Assembly (NCBI GenBank): GCA_026874595.1
Contig: CM049312.1
Coordinates: forward strand, 71,204,929 to 71,268,928
Length of the DNA stretch: 64,000 nucleotides
Direction: 5' to 3'
DNA from: Sipunculus nudus
Lineage: Eukaryota > Annelida > Sipuncula > Golfingiida > Sipunculidae
Shown piece by piece: positions 11,970-24,569 of this stretch (the stretch's first letter is position 1; the number at the start of each line of letters is the position of its first letter). The notes beneath the pieces were generated by a model. It saw nothing but the letters and a program-made list of their open reading frames with translations, was not told where the DNA came from and ran no database searches. The position numbers and the translations under genes were made by a program.

Positions 11970-12479
11970 CTGGAAAAAGTCAAACAATGTTCTAAAAAAG
12001 TGACATCTGTTGACGACGATAGGCACTCACATTTCGGGTCCGGTATATAAGAAAAAGAGATTATATGTCAAATGATGAAAGTAAAAGAATCATATTTTGT
12101 CAATAGACCTGGGTACTGTCTTTTCTGTGGCATGTATCACATAAAATAATCTCGCAATGCTGGCACAACGGGCCAAACGACATTTACCTGTACTGCATAT
12201 GCTCGTAGAAAAGGTCAATCTTCAAACATATTTAAACAGAAACAAATAATACATTTCCTTTTTAGTTGACACATATTATATAATAACCAAACAAACATAC
12301 GACTAGAAAACAACCTATATTTACACTTATATATACACTCTATAAACATAACACATGTAACTATATTGGAAATAGTTGACATGTAGCCTCGGTTTTGAGT
12401 AATACGTTTGGATTATATCCAACGTGGTTCAGCATGTCTTGAAAAGCAAAGGTGGTTACATAAATATAAAAACCTAAAG

Positions 12480-12855
12480 TGAGGAGCATATTCATACTTA
12501 TATAAATAAAGGAACATAGATACTTATGAACAAGGAAACATAAAAATATTGACTTTAAATTATTTACATAGACAAAGAAATATAACAGATCAATACAAAT
12601 ATAGTAGACATAAACATTATAACATAGACATAGTATCATACACAGAGTAACAGTAACATAGTAAATTAAAAATGATAGACATAGTAAGATAAAAGAGTGA
12701 CATCAATAAAGTAATATAAATTTAGCAATTAAGACCTTATAATATTCACATAGTAATAAAAACATAGTAACAGTAACATGGTAACGTATACATAGTAAAA
12801 TAAACAGAGTAATATAAACATGGTTACATAAATATGGTAACACACATATAAAATA
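12480..12855. repeat. Degenerate short-period minisatellite in VWD-A intron 2
   Basis: Runs of 'ATAAACATAGTAACA'-like units with irregular length, AT-rich and without G on long stretches. The long minus-strand frames here (such as 12361-12639) are artefacts of this simple sequence. Confidence 0.65.
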
Positions 12856-12862
12856 AACATAC

Positions 12863-12936
12863 CACAATCCACGATGGCTGCCCCGCAACTGCCAGAGCAG
12901 AAAGGAACACAATTCTTTTGGGAAACATGGTTGAAC
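12863..12936 (-). pseudogene. VWD-A exon 2: signal-peptide exon with a frameshift
   Basis: Acceptor TACTCTGGTACAG at 12937, 8 nt of UTR, ATG at 12928-12926, then MFPKRIVFLSALAVAG and a GTATGT donor. VWD-B exon 2 has the same 8-nt UTR and begins MFQK followed by a Val/Leu/Ala core. This exon is 74 bp where B has 75. In the current frame it ends in phase 0 and loses its signal-peptide-like end; exon 3 needs phase 1. The alternative frame just after the hydrophobic core reads GAAIVDCG into the donor and restores phase 1, so a single missing base in the GGGG run is inferred. This could also be a sequencing error. Confidence 0.72.
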
Positions 12937-15505
12937 CTGTACCAGAGTAAACTATTTGCCACATTTCCAATTGTTTGAACCAATGAATTGAACATGGCTT
13001 TGTACATGTTGTAAAAGATACGCATGAGTTTGTTGTTTTTACATGAAGTGTTTACATACATCACAAAATAAACGAATGAAGGGTGTGCTGATAATTCCAA
13101 ATTATTGTCTTTGTTGATTACCTGAACCATTTTAAATAAAATTGAACTAAAATTGAATAATTGTCAGTGAGGTGATTTACAGAATGTATGTCCTCTTTGT
13201 TAATTGTTTCATTTCTCAAGTGCAGATTGCTTATAATTTAATAAATGGTATAAAGAGATAAACAGCCCTATTAAAATAGGAAAAGGTATGATTTTCAAAG
13301 GCAGGTAATAATTTTTTTAATTAACATTTGCTGAATCCAATTAATAAACTGTTAGTTTGATCTTCTATAGATGTTATAGTATTGGCGTAATGGTAGGGAC
13401 CAGCATGCATACCGAACATTGGTCACAGGAAAATAATTATTTTACATTTAAATGAAACAAATTTTGCCACATTCAAAAGTTTCCGTGAACAAATTTTTCC
13501 GGATTAATTCTGTCTATAATATTTGCTCATCTGTATTGTATTATAGTGTACTGAGCCCCTTAGCACAGTGCATCTGAGCTTCATCAGATTCTATCATTGG
13601 TAACGTACAGGAAGAGCTGGTTAAGCAGTTTCGCAATTACTGTTCCGACTTAAAGATACCTATGTCCGTACACTGGAAAACTCTCTCTATAAGTCTTGCT
13701 ATGTCTAGTCCTATTGTGTATTTACCCACTGCGCCCGTAAGATTCAACGCATACATGCTTTTAATACCCCATGCTTGGAATTCTCCAAAGATTACATTTG
13801 ACTGGAGATCATAGCAGCAGGGTCATCATCCACATCCTGGTTGCTATAATGACGTTATTTGCAACAAGCCGAATTTAACATAGCCACTGTTCACACTTTC
13901 ATAATTTGTTCATGCTTCAAATATTTTTGTCCGTTATACAACGTCATGCAGAAAGTTCTACATAGGCTTATATATAAACTGTTAAATGATTTTTTATGGA
14001 GGTAACTGTCTCTATTTCGGTACGGTTTTGTCTTATTCTCAGCCAAAGATAGTAAATATGTAGATTTTTGGTTTTATGTGGTGTTGGGCCACGTGACAGG
14101 ACAATTTGGCTACTCTCTACCATGTTGTGTGAATATTGTTGTTACCAAGGTTGGTTTGACCAGGCCATGTGATCACCTTAATTTCTAGGTCAAAACACCA
14201 AAAAATCCTCATTTTGAGTGGTAAACGGTACAGCTATTCATTTGAGCCAACAGAGTGCTCACATTTAATTTGAGCCGGTAGTGAAAAACCTCCCCCTCAT
14301 CTCTTGATTGTTTAGCTCATGTCAAGACATGAAAAATCGTAACGATTAACGATGTAATCAAAGACAATCGATTACATTTATTTTAGATATCGATTTAACA
14401 GATTATATTTTATTTTAAACCAAAGCAATTGTTGTCGTAATGGTTATGATATATGATAACATATACCATTTTTGTATTTTCAAATTATAAACACCTACAG
14501 TTTTCTTTAATAACTTATTTCTCATATTTACCACTGATGTAAAACATTATTGAATCATCCAACTGTTGTGACTAATGACAGCCATCAGATCAATCCAAGT
14601 AATAGATATATTTTATGAAAGCCTGCTGGATCGGCGATATGGGCATATTTAGATGAATGTTTTGGATGGTTTTTTCTTTGATGGATGTGATTAAAATAAG
14701 AGTGTGCAATTCGTGTTTTGCCTTTGGCAATATTAAACTTTCTTTTCGTCGTCAATGTAAACATGAATTCCTTTTGCCATAGTCATAATTTTATCGTAAT
14801 CGTAAGGCTCATCATATGCATTTAAAGTAATCGTAATTGTAACACTTTACAGATAAAAGGTAATCACCTCATTTCTGTTCATGACCAGCAAGCATTGAGG
14901 TCATTTATAAATCGGAGGTCTAAGAAAAAATTTTTTCTTAGATAACTAATGCCCAAAAGTGCAATTAATGGGATAGGTATCAAGTTTATTACAAGAAAGC
15001 ATGTAACGGATGTGCAAGCATCAATGCATTTGGAAAAAATGCTACCATCGTTTTTTGTTCAATAAATATTTAATGCCATCGATGAACATAACCGTTACAT
15101 TGCATTTCCAACGTCTGTCTCCAAGTATATTTGTACCTTAATTATACTATGCTTACACTTTTTTCAACAAAATTATAACATTATGAGATGAATTAAAATT
15201 TAACCACATTGATCTACTCGTTTTAATACATTTGCAATAAAGCATATAGTGTTGGGCCAGACAGTCAACTATTAAAGCATTTTAACATTGTGTTTTCTTC
15301 AATGCATAGTCCAAGTCTTTTCCTTAATAACATTAAACACCAAAGTGAAAGCTATATTATATTCCACATGGCTAGTTAAGGTATGTTAGAAAATTTTAAT
15401 CAATGTCTTTCAAAAATTGCAGAAATGGCTACTGTAAGCCATAGAGAATTTACATGTAAAATCAAGAGGCATTAACATTTCTAGATCTACGCATCTGAAG
15501 CTTAC
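12937..15505. other. VWD-A intron 1, no gene seen
   Basis: AT-rich intronic sequence. No exon signature, RNA gene or paired terminal repeat recognised. Confidence 0.4.
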
Positions 15506-15543
15506 CTGTGGATACAGGATGCCATATTGATGCTTCTTTTATA
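15506..15543 (-). promoter_or_regulatory. VWD-A TATA box and remnant of exon 1
   Basis: Reading down from 15543: TATAAAAGAAGC, then 'TATCCACAG' directly joined to GTAAGCTT. VWD-B has the same TATAAAAGAAGC, the same TATCCACAG and the same CAG|GTAAGCTT donor, but with about 23 extra bases between the last two. Only ~34 nt separate the TATA box from the donor here, too short for a normal first exon, so a deletion in copy A is the likeliest reading. Confidence 0.6.
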
Positions 15544-15689
15544 GATTTTCAAGTGAGTTTTGGGGGCCTCCACCTTTCAGATGTACGTGATATTTCAGAC
15601 GAATAAAAGTATTTTATGGCAACATTTTTAATATTTACTTTTGTGTTTACCAAAACATGTTTGTCATACATTGCCTATGGAATGATCGG

Positions 15690-16430
15690 GGTCGTTAACT
15701 CCCTAAGCCAGGTGTTCTTGTAAGTGCCAGATAAATTTCTGAAAAGCTTTTTGTCCAAAGCGAGTGATTTTAGAGAAATATTCCTATGATACATTTTACG
15801 AAGGCGTGCCAGTCACGAAAACATAAACACAGGTGTTCGCATTAGCCAATTACTCCTATAAAATTTGAAACGTAAACATTCTAAGGTAATATAAATTTAA
15901 AATATGAAAGTGTTTTCCAGAATATATTCCTCGTAGATTCATACGGGACGGTTAGAGGGTATATATTGGAGAAAGCAGCTGAACAAATTGTCTGTATGAA
16001 TAATAAATTGTGTATCTTTAACAGAATAATAACATAGGGAAAACATTACCTTGAACATGGTACCACTTACGCATTCGCTGATTGACATTCACTAGGCAGA
16101 AGTTTTTATGTTCTTCTTTCTTGTTTCTCATCATATATCAAGTCAAATGGATACGAAACAATTCCATCTGTAGTTATGCTTACTAATGGTAAAGTTTAAG
16201 GGTCAAGGCTTTAAACAGTCCTTACAGTATTCTGTTTGTAGTGTTTGGTCTAGCTCTGTATTTTACATAAATAACTCTTGAGAAATTTGATGCACAGGTG
16301 CAGCCAGTAAAGCACATAATCGAAAAAAATATAAAGAAGCATAGCGTATAACAACATACCAGTAACTTATCTACTTTTTTTCAAAATTGTAAACAACACT
16401 GTTGTTTTAGGATGTTAACATATTCGAGTA
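15690..16430. repeat. Duplicated flank upstream of VWD-A
   Basis: Collinear with 62330-63360 in the same orientation: 'AGCCAGGTGTTCT', 'AAGGCGTGCCAGTnACGAAAACAT', 'CTCGTAGATTyaT', 'TTCCATCTGTArTTATGCTTACTAATGG' and 'TTTTCAAAATTGTAAACAACACTGTT' occur in order. It lies just upstream of the VWD-A promoter, as the partner lies upstream of VWD-B, so it probably belongs to the same segmental duplication. Confidence 0.8.
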
Positions 16431-17005
16431 TTTTTTTCTCTGAAATAAAGTTCTCAAATTTCATTTCTTGTTTTGTTTCTTGAATTCCACATGAATTATC
16501 AATGAGTTGTTTTTTTTCGTAACAAAATAATAATGTATGTAAAGGTTTACATAACATATGTCCATAAATAGTGTTACAGAATGATCTTCTTGTCTAATAA
16601 AAGCAGTAAATGCTGTTTATTTCACCATCATTTTTATAATGAAGAACGTTACAGTCAATATTGTTACAATACTCCCTTGTCCGATTACTCCCTTGTATTC
16701 TCTTTTGTAATCTGTGCGCCCTGGAATAAAGTAGTTCTTTTTGTGAATGCACACAAATAATTAGTTTTATCACTAGGTTTGTAATGTTTTAAGTTATAAT
16801 GTTATATACAATAAAAACAAAGATAAAACTAGTAAGTATAATGTTAATACTTTACACACATACATATATATATTTATAAATATATATAAATATATATATA
16901 AATTGACACACAGAAGTATTAAGTAATAATAATATTTGATCAAATGAAGTCAATAAGATAGTTCCTAGCGTATTTTAATGGGTGCTGACATTTTAAAAGA
17001 ATTTA
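16431..17005. other. No gene seen
   Basis: AT-rich. A 'CCCTTGTCCGATTACTCCCTTGT' phrase near 16675 recurs in altered form near 17735 and 19140. Confidence 0.4.
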
Positions 17006-17134
<129 letters not shown>

Positions 17135-17394
17135 CGGAATATCTCTTTGCAGCAAACACAGACAGATATCAATCCAGGATTGAGTTGTTGTTTTATGTCT
17201 GGGTCTTATACTTCAGCTTAAATCTCAAGGCATAATGATAAGAACAATAACAATAGTATATAATTACAAAATTAAATATTTATTCCAAAATTGTCATTCT
17301 GTAGGTAAAGATTGACAAGTCATTAAGTTTGAATTCGAAATTGTATCGAATTACGCATTACATAATATATGGCCATTACTAGTGTTACCGAAAA

Positions 17395-18740
17395 ATAACT
17401 GTTTTTCCCAAAAAAAATTGCTTTTCTGGATTAAAAAATGGTATTATTCATTTAAAATAATTTCGCTCTTAAACAATAACACAGAAAAAAGGACTCAACC
17501 CACATATTACAGAGTTAATTTTAATAAATGATATTTTATGTGGTATATATATATGTGTGTGTGTGTGTATTTATATACATGGATGTGTGTGTTAAATGTA
17601 TAGACCTCTCATTGGACCATAGCACATGAATATGTACCAGTCTGTAGGGAACAAAATAAGGTCAGGGGTGCATGCAGTAATTGACCTCTAGGTAGCACTG
17701 TCACTGCCGCCGGGCCCTGGAGGAGTTAGACTATTGTCCCTTGTCTGATTACTCTCCTCTCTTTTGTAAACTGTTTCCTGGGCTTTGGAGGAGATAAACT
17801 CTGCTAGTCTTGTCATTAGTGATAGCTTGACTATTATACATTGTGAAGAAAGATATGTATTTAAGAAAATGTATTTTAGACAGACAAGAAGGGGACGGTA
17901 CTTTTGGGGAAAGCATGGTCTCATGGTCTACCCAACTGATTTTATGCTTATCAACAAGGTTGGACCACATCTTAAGAGTAAACCACTTATATATTCAGTC
18001 AAGTTTTATCGGTTTTATTTTTTCCTGATAGAAGTAACCAAGGCCTCTTTACACACACTGGCTTATCTGATATATGTAATCAGCTCAGATATTGTACTTT
18101 GCTCTGAATTATCAGTTCCTGTTTATTTTATCTCAAACAGAGTAAATTATTACTTCATCAATATGCATGTAATATTAGGCTTATTTATAGATTATTCATA
18201 TAAAATAAGGAAAAATGTTCAACATACACGATTTGCTGTCAACACGGAATATAATCTTGATTACTATGTGTACCACACTAAGACCCGAATGTCAGAGGTC
18301 GAATGTCTAAACTAGAAAATGCATTCTCATGAATACAGGCAAACGCCATTTGGGCGATTCTAAATGTGGAGTATCCGCACTCATTGGCCCAAACCCCTAG
18401 GCGTATCACTAAACATATTCCCCCAAAAGTGTTTAAATTCACTTATTCGGCTAATGTTCAATCGGCCATGTCTCGCCGCAAAGTTGTGAATATTCGTAAA
18501 TATAGTCCGATCAGGATCTTATTCATTAATCGGTTCTTCATTTGCCCATTCCCGAGGTACCCTAAGATTCCATGAAATTCTGTTTCGGATTCCGTGAGTT
18601 ACACAAACACATAGACACACACTTGTGAAAAAGACACAAGCACACTCGAACGAAAATGAACGCGTACTCTACAGAAATAGGGGAAATCCGCTAAAATATG
18701 GAAAACATGGGAAAAGGGAAAGGAAGCCATCGTCCTCATG
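17395..18740. repeat. Dispersed repeat family, copy 1
   Basis: Blocks shared in order with 28655-29600: 'TTTTTCCCAAAAAA', 'AACAATAACACmrAmAA', 'GACCAGTCTGTA', 'AAATGCATTCTC', 'TTCGGCTAATGTTCAATCGG' and the GTGAGTT end with 'AACACA'. The right-hand part also occurs at 37490-37745. A 176-codon frame at 17785-18315 lies inside; it has no recognisable domain and is not preserved in the sister copy. Confidence 0.7.
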
Positions 18741-18819
18741 GACAGAGCAGAACCATGATGACTAGCTTTGAGCAGACTAAAACCTAAATCGGGAGACGAG
18801 ACGAAGAATGACACACATA

Positions 18820-21180
18820 TTATATGATATAAACAAATATAAACATTGTTCAGTCCACCAACATTACTTTTATTTTATTAAAGGGCCATCAACAAGGAGG
18901 AAACAATAAAATACACTCAGGTTACTTGAAATATTCATACCATGTATAGTGCCCTCGGTTAAAAATGTGCACGAACAAAACCGGTATCCAAACTATATCA
19001 TGAACAGGACCAAACTGCCAATGATAAACATGCTCACGCCCAAACACAAACACGTTTGTATTTGCCTTCTGTTCAAATGCAAAGCAGTTAATTTTGTTTA
19101 TATGATGACAAAATTCGTAACAGATTATGTTACCATGACCCCTTGTCCGATTTATCTCTGCTCTCATTTAATCTGTCACCAGTGAGCTGTGACTTTTTAA
19201 TAATTGTAGTGTAGCACGTTTAAGTTAATATAGTATAACCAGATTATTGGTTTTTTAACTAATGTAGATTTCCAGTATATGTATCGATGTAAGCGTAGGA
19301 ACGAAGCTTTAAAACATCCCTCGTGTTTTATATGATGGCCATTTCAGTTCTGTCATGACTATGTGAGCCTCTTATACTTGTCTTAAGGAAGGGGTGCCTT
19401 TTTTATGTTCATGCATTCAGCTGCAGGTCTCCATAATATTGTAAGGCAAAAGACCAGTGGCGTTTTCAGGACGTAAGACGTGGGCATGGGTGTATATGAG
19501 CAGCGCACCATAGAAAAACACAATATCTCGGATCTGCATGATAGGAAGTGGCGTATAGCATTTGGAAGGGCCAGTGGATGGTCAGAGATGTTAAGAGAAA
19601 CAATCAGCTGAAGGACGGTATCCCGATATATTGAGGGTTGTAGTCTGCATGCGGCCAGTGTAGCTCACAAACGAAACTGTGAATTATGTTTTCCAAAGGA
19701 CTTGTAAATAGATGATGAACATCACTCGTGGTGAAACCTAATAACAGACCAGAGGACATTGCACTATCGCTGATATTTTCGTGGTACTGAACATTTACTA
19801 AAGTTGTATATCATGTTGGGGTAAGAATACTGGATTCATCCAGAGTGAATGACACTGTCTGCCGCGTGTCTTACGGACATATTTATCGTGACATGACAGT
19901 TGAGGCTATTAGCCTATCAGACTGTGCTTTCGTGAGGTGATTTCCTAGCAAAGAGACCGGTTAAAAGTAATTTTCCGGCGGAGAGAAGCGGCAGTGTTCA
20001 GTGTCTGTATAGAAGCACAGGCCTACACTCTTAGACTGTCACGTTCGCAACGGTCATGTGGGCTCCGGATCAGCTTCAGCATTGAAAGTACATCCCGTGG
20101 TGTTTTACCGGGTTAGAATCTAACAGGACACGGTGTTAATTGCATATATAAAGAACTAAGTGAAATTGTCACGATTTTGTGGAAATTCGTCTCCAGAGAA
20201 TTATAAGTTGCTTTATTTGTATTATATTGTTCTTCACGTTACACCTGCCTTTCTCATTTCATGAGTGCATGTATGAGTTTCAGCCATCCCAATTCCCCAT
20301 TGAATACTTGAAGTCCATTCCTGTTTGGGTGTGTCCTAAAATTGCGAGCGTGTAAGGATAAATTTCACCATTTAATGGCGAGCATGCTTGCAGGATCGGT
20401 TTCACCTTAAAGTGGAGAGCGGTACTATCAGGATGTAGCCACAAATAGCGACCATCCTTTCAGGATTTAATAATGAAGACAAGGATATCGGTTGATAAAA
20501 TTTTGAGACAGGCGTGGGTACCTATACAGGTGCTGTTAGAAGTATGCACTTGAGTGTTCATGTTTTGCTGCATTCCAAATTAGGGATAAGAAAATGACTT
20601 ACGACATTCTATATAGTAAGCCCTAACGATGCGTCTCAACCACAGTCATTGCTTGGAGGACCTCCGTGGCCCTAAAAAGCATTTATTAATATACCCAGAA
20701 GGTCCACATCTTTAAAAGAACTATATCAAGAAATCATTTATTTTTTATGGTCAAGATATTAATTGAATAACTTGAGCCTTTTGGTAGAATCTGATTGTTG
20801 GTCTGATATAAATGACTGTTAGATGGCATCAGTAGGATTACTGAGAGTTGGGGTTGATTTAAATGCAGCTGGGACATACTGTCAAAGAAAACGTTGCCCA
20901 GGGGATGAGCCGTCTGTATCTGTTCTTACCACAGGCAAGATATGTAGCCTCGAGCTAGTTATAGACATCATGTTAACCAAGTACTTTACTGACATTTAAC
21001 AAAGAAAGTTTCCCACGGCATACAGGATATAACAGGTTAAAAAGATGGATCAGTGGGGGAGGGGTAGAAAGGCTCCGGAGGTCTGCAGCGCCCGACTGCG
21101 AAAGTAAAATATGGGCCGTCCATCGGATGAGGACGGAGTGATTTTGTATTTTACTCATTTTTTGTATGTTTCTTGTTTGT
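18820..21180. other. No gene seen
   Basis: No exon with domain evidence. A repeat segment near 20500-20560 ('AGACAGGCGTGGG') matches 755-790. Confidence 0.4.
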
Positions 21181-21186
21181 TCATAG

Positions 21187-21283
21187 GCCAAGATGGGTGT
21201 ATCTGGGAAGAAACGACAGGGTCTGAAGTTAGAATGGCTTGTACCAACTGTGCAATTTTCTTTAAATGATGGCGATCAGGGTG
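21187..21283 (+). other. Possible orphan exon
   Basis: A good acceptor (TTTGTTCATAG), 97 bp and a strong donor (GGTG|GTAAGTT). One frame is open throughout and is basic and non-descript. Another frame is Cys-rich (5'-half reads DGCIWEETTG then MACTNC), a little like a VWC or other extracellular Cys module, but stops before the donor. No neighbouring exon could be joined to it. Confidence 0.2.
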
Positions 21284-21289
21284 GTAAGT

Positions 21290-22700
21290 TACAACGATTG
21301 GTATTCGATTCATTTCTCTTTCCGGGGTTTTCTGTGGACTTTGATGGCTTTTTCTATTTGTTTATCTAGTTAATGTCGTTTGTATCCCATGTTGATGAAT
21401 GCCTTCTTCAACTTGAGGACTTCTTGGTCCCTGTCTTAGTCTTTTTATATCGTAGAGCATGATTATAACGAAATATTTGCCGACATTGGGTTTATTAGAG
21501 TTTGCTGGATGTAAAATGTTGTTGCGATCAGTAGGCGTACGGTAAAGTTTGTCCTGAATCTTTCCGTCGGCTAATTTAACCGTTTTGTTTAGAAAGTGAA
21601 ATATCGGTATAATACTAAGGTTTTAGATTTATATAAGGGTGCTGACTAGTGAACGTATTGAGAAATTCTAACAGTTTACTTTCTCCTTGATGCCAATTTA
21701 GGGAAATGCCGTCATTGTATCTAAGTTAAATGAGTGATTTAAGAGAATGACATTTCGATAAATCCTCCTCCAGGGTAAAAATGAAGCAGTTGGTGGTGCC
21801 ATACGTGTACCCATAGCTGTTTTCTTTTGTAAACAAATATTTTCATCAAATTAAAAATAATTGTGTGTAAGGATAAATTCAGCCAAATTCGTGTTGATTT
21901 CTGGTGGTTTCTTATTATGTTTACTATTATTATTATCCAGGGCGACGAAAATATTGTCTTCTGATATATTGTTGAACATGCAATGTTTGTTAAGAAAGTA
22001 TGTTGTATCGCAGACAAAGCTTTTAGAATTTTGAACGATAATTTTGAGATTGGTTTCCAAAAACACAGAAGTTAGTTAAGTCAGAGTTCCTATACCGAAA
22101 ATAATAAGTCTGTCTGGGTTGCATTATTGTGGATTTTATGAGGAGGGTATAGAATGTGCCTGGTTTCGGATTTAGGGGTACGTACTTGTATAGTTCTAGT
22201 TAAATATTTTTTTTTGGAAAAGTTAATATGAGTTGTTTCAATTCTTTAACAACTTTTGAGTTTGATATCTGTCAAATTTTCTGTATTTTTTTTTTTTTCA
22301 TCGAGTAGACGGTAGACTTCTTTAATGTAATATGTTGTGTACTTTATTATAATGGCGCCTCCTTTATCGGCAGATCTGATTATTATTTATTTATCATATT
22401 TAATAGGATTATAGCTTTTTGTTTACAGTTAGTAAGGTTATTTGTTGAAAAAAATTATTAAAAAATTTTATTGATCATATATATCTAATTTTAGGCCACG
22501 TCCTGCCGGAGGCGTCCACATTTTGTTACAATTTCTGTCGTTAATTATTCAACTTAGTGTTTCAGCTTCATCAGATAGTGACTTGTCATGGTATAAATAT
22601 TCTTTAAATCTGAGACAGCGAATAATCCTCAATAAATTTGGATGGTATCAATTTTAGACACGTACAAAGCTTCCTGTTGGAGGCTGTTTGACTATCGCGA
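21290..22700 (-). mobile_element. Degenerate Penelope-like element, reverse transcriptase
   Basis: Read downward across several frames, family-typical segments appear in order: IRSADKGGAIII with YIKEVYRLLDE (near 22360-22290), a NISEDNIFVALD stretch (~21940), AEFILTHNYF (~21860), then in a shifted frame FVYKRKQLWVH and MAP-like sequence, and later a broken copy of 'YRKPTDRNN' plus KLKKAF.NMGY (~21500-21400). These match the ADKGG, LTHNYF and C-terminal motifs of Penelope-like retroelements. Frameshifts and stops are many. The GIY-YIG endonuclease end is not present here. Confidence 0.8.
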
Positions 22701-23925
22701 GAACAGCTCATGAATATGTCATGACCTGTCCGAAGCTAATAGGAGATCAGGACAAATGACACCATTCATGCACTTGTAAATTGCTCCTGAGCATATCACA
22801 ATCTATCATATTTGCCTTGAGAGATATTACATAATTAATATATTGACAGAACTAGACTGGTACTCAGCACAATTATTGTTTAAACACTTCTTATATAAAT
22901 CATAGATAAATTATGTGCCTTCCTTGATCAACCTTGTTTAAAGAAAAACACTTCTAGGATGCGATTATGTATATACTTATTCAGAAATTTTAGCAGAAAT
23001 TGGCTGCTTTTAATAAGTGAATCAAACTTTGACAAGAAGCGGCGTCATGTACAAGGGTCGAATCCTTCACTATTTTTTTATGTAAATAACAATCACTACT
23101 TGTCATTTCATGTCAATAACCATTCTGGGCTTCATTAAGTACAACATCTACATGAGAACACTTGAACTAGGTATAGTATAGCATGAGCTTTTAACTTGGT
23201 TGAAGCTTTCTAGTTTTTCTTCTGGACACTGTTGTTAGAAAATGTTCTGTTTGCTGTATATTATATGTATCGGATGATTCCTAAATTTCCAGGAAAGGTT
23301 CCGGTTCCGGCATTGCTTGATTATGTATGGCGGGCTGAATGTAGTTTTCAGCAGGTTAGTTATTTTTAGTCCCTTATGAATTAGATCTTTTTTGTGAAGC
23401 ATGAAGACAACAAATGATGGTGTCAAGCGGAACAATTTGTAGCTAATGTCAAGCCAAATACAGCCCCTTGCTTCATTTTTTGAAGCGCTTCCGGGACAAT
23501 CATAAAAGTTATAAATAGTATTTACTCTTGTCGAAATTATACATTCAGTGAAACATTCCGGCAGTAAATCTTGCATACCATTATATACCAGGTCGGAAAG
23601 GCTTGAATACGTTGTGTCAAGCTGAATCAGCTAAAAGCATGAGAACAGTGTCATGGGAACGAATTACGCTGTGTAATTTTACGAACCAACCCCTTTGTAC
23701 AGTTGTAGGTGGTGCATAGTTTATGGAACAGCCAACCCATATTCAGTTGTAAACAATTTTACCAACTGCACGTGGTGTGAAACAAATGGAACAGCTATAT
23801 GAAACACCAGGTATCTGGTTTCGAGAGGCCTCCGAGACAGATTCTTATAGTTAACTGTAAACTCCCTCCCTGTGATTCCCCCTAAAATCTTATTATGATG
23901 CGTAATTTTGAAGATTGCGCATGTC
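22701..23925. other. No gene seen
   Basis: A 113-codon minus-strand frame (23235-23576) has no recognisable domain or splice support. Confidence 0.4.
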
Positions 23926-23929
23926 CCCT

Positions 23930-24560
23930 CACCCTCTCTGTGATGACCGACCCCATCGCGCAATTTGCTAGCAGTTTGCTCTCAATTTTGCATCTTTCTC
24001 CCCCTCCCTGTGACGGCCATCCCGATCACGCAATTTGCTAGCAATAAGCTCGCAATTTAGCAATTTTGCCATTCTCCTGCTAACAGACGACCCCATCACG
24101 CAATTTTTAACTAGAAATCAAGCAACTCTTCCATCCCCCTTGTAACAACCGTCCCAATCACGCGATTTCTTAGCAATTTGCTCACAATTTCGCAAAGTTC
24201 TCACCCTCCTTGTGATGGTCGACTCCATCAAGCAATTTGCTTGCAATATTGCAACTTTCTTATCCTCCTTTAAACAGCCGTCCCCATCACGCAATTTGCT
24301 AATCATTTGCTCGCAATTAAGAAACTTTGCCATCTTTCTGATAACAGCCGTTCCCATCACGCAATTTGCTAGAAACTTGCTTGCAATTTAACAAATTTCT
24401 CTCCGCATCCCCCCCCCCCCCTGTGACGGCCGTCCCCATCAAGGAATCTGCCAGCAGTTTAGCAACTTTGTCATATTGATTTTTATGGCCGAAACCCATC
24501 ACGCAAATTGCTAGCAATTTAGCAACTTGCGCCCGCCTTCCAACAGCCGTTCCAACTTTG
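23930..24560. repeat. Minisatellite, ~58-80 bp unit, about nine copies
   Basis: Recurring unit: a CnnyCCTnTGAyGGCCGT block followed by CCCATCACGCAATTTGC, TAGCAATTTGCTCGCAATTT and AGCAACTTTG. The CAATTT core falls near 23958, 24019, 24096, 24165, 24230, 24292, 24361 and later. One copy has a run of Cs (24411-24421). The unit makes long but meaningless frames on the minus strand. Confidence 0.85.
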
Positions 24561-24569
24561 TTACCCTCC

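Noticed and set aside
12361-13130. Minus-strand frames of 92-133 codons
   Set aside because: They are mostly simple repeat. Only the short piece that overlaps the signal-peptide exon (12863-12936) has meaning, in another frame.
17785-18315. 176-codon plus-strand frame
   Set aside because: It lies inside a dispersed repeat, is not kept open in the sister copy at 28.7-29.6 kb and has no recognisable domain.
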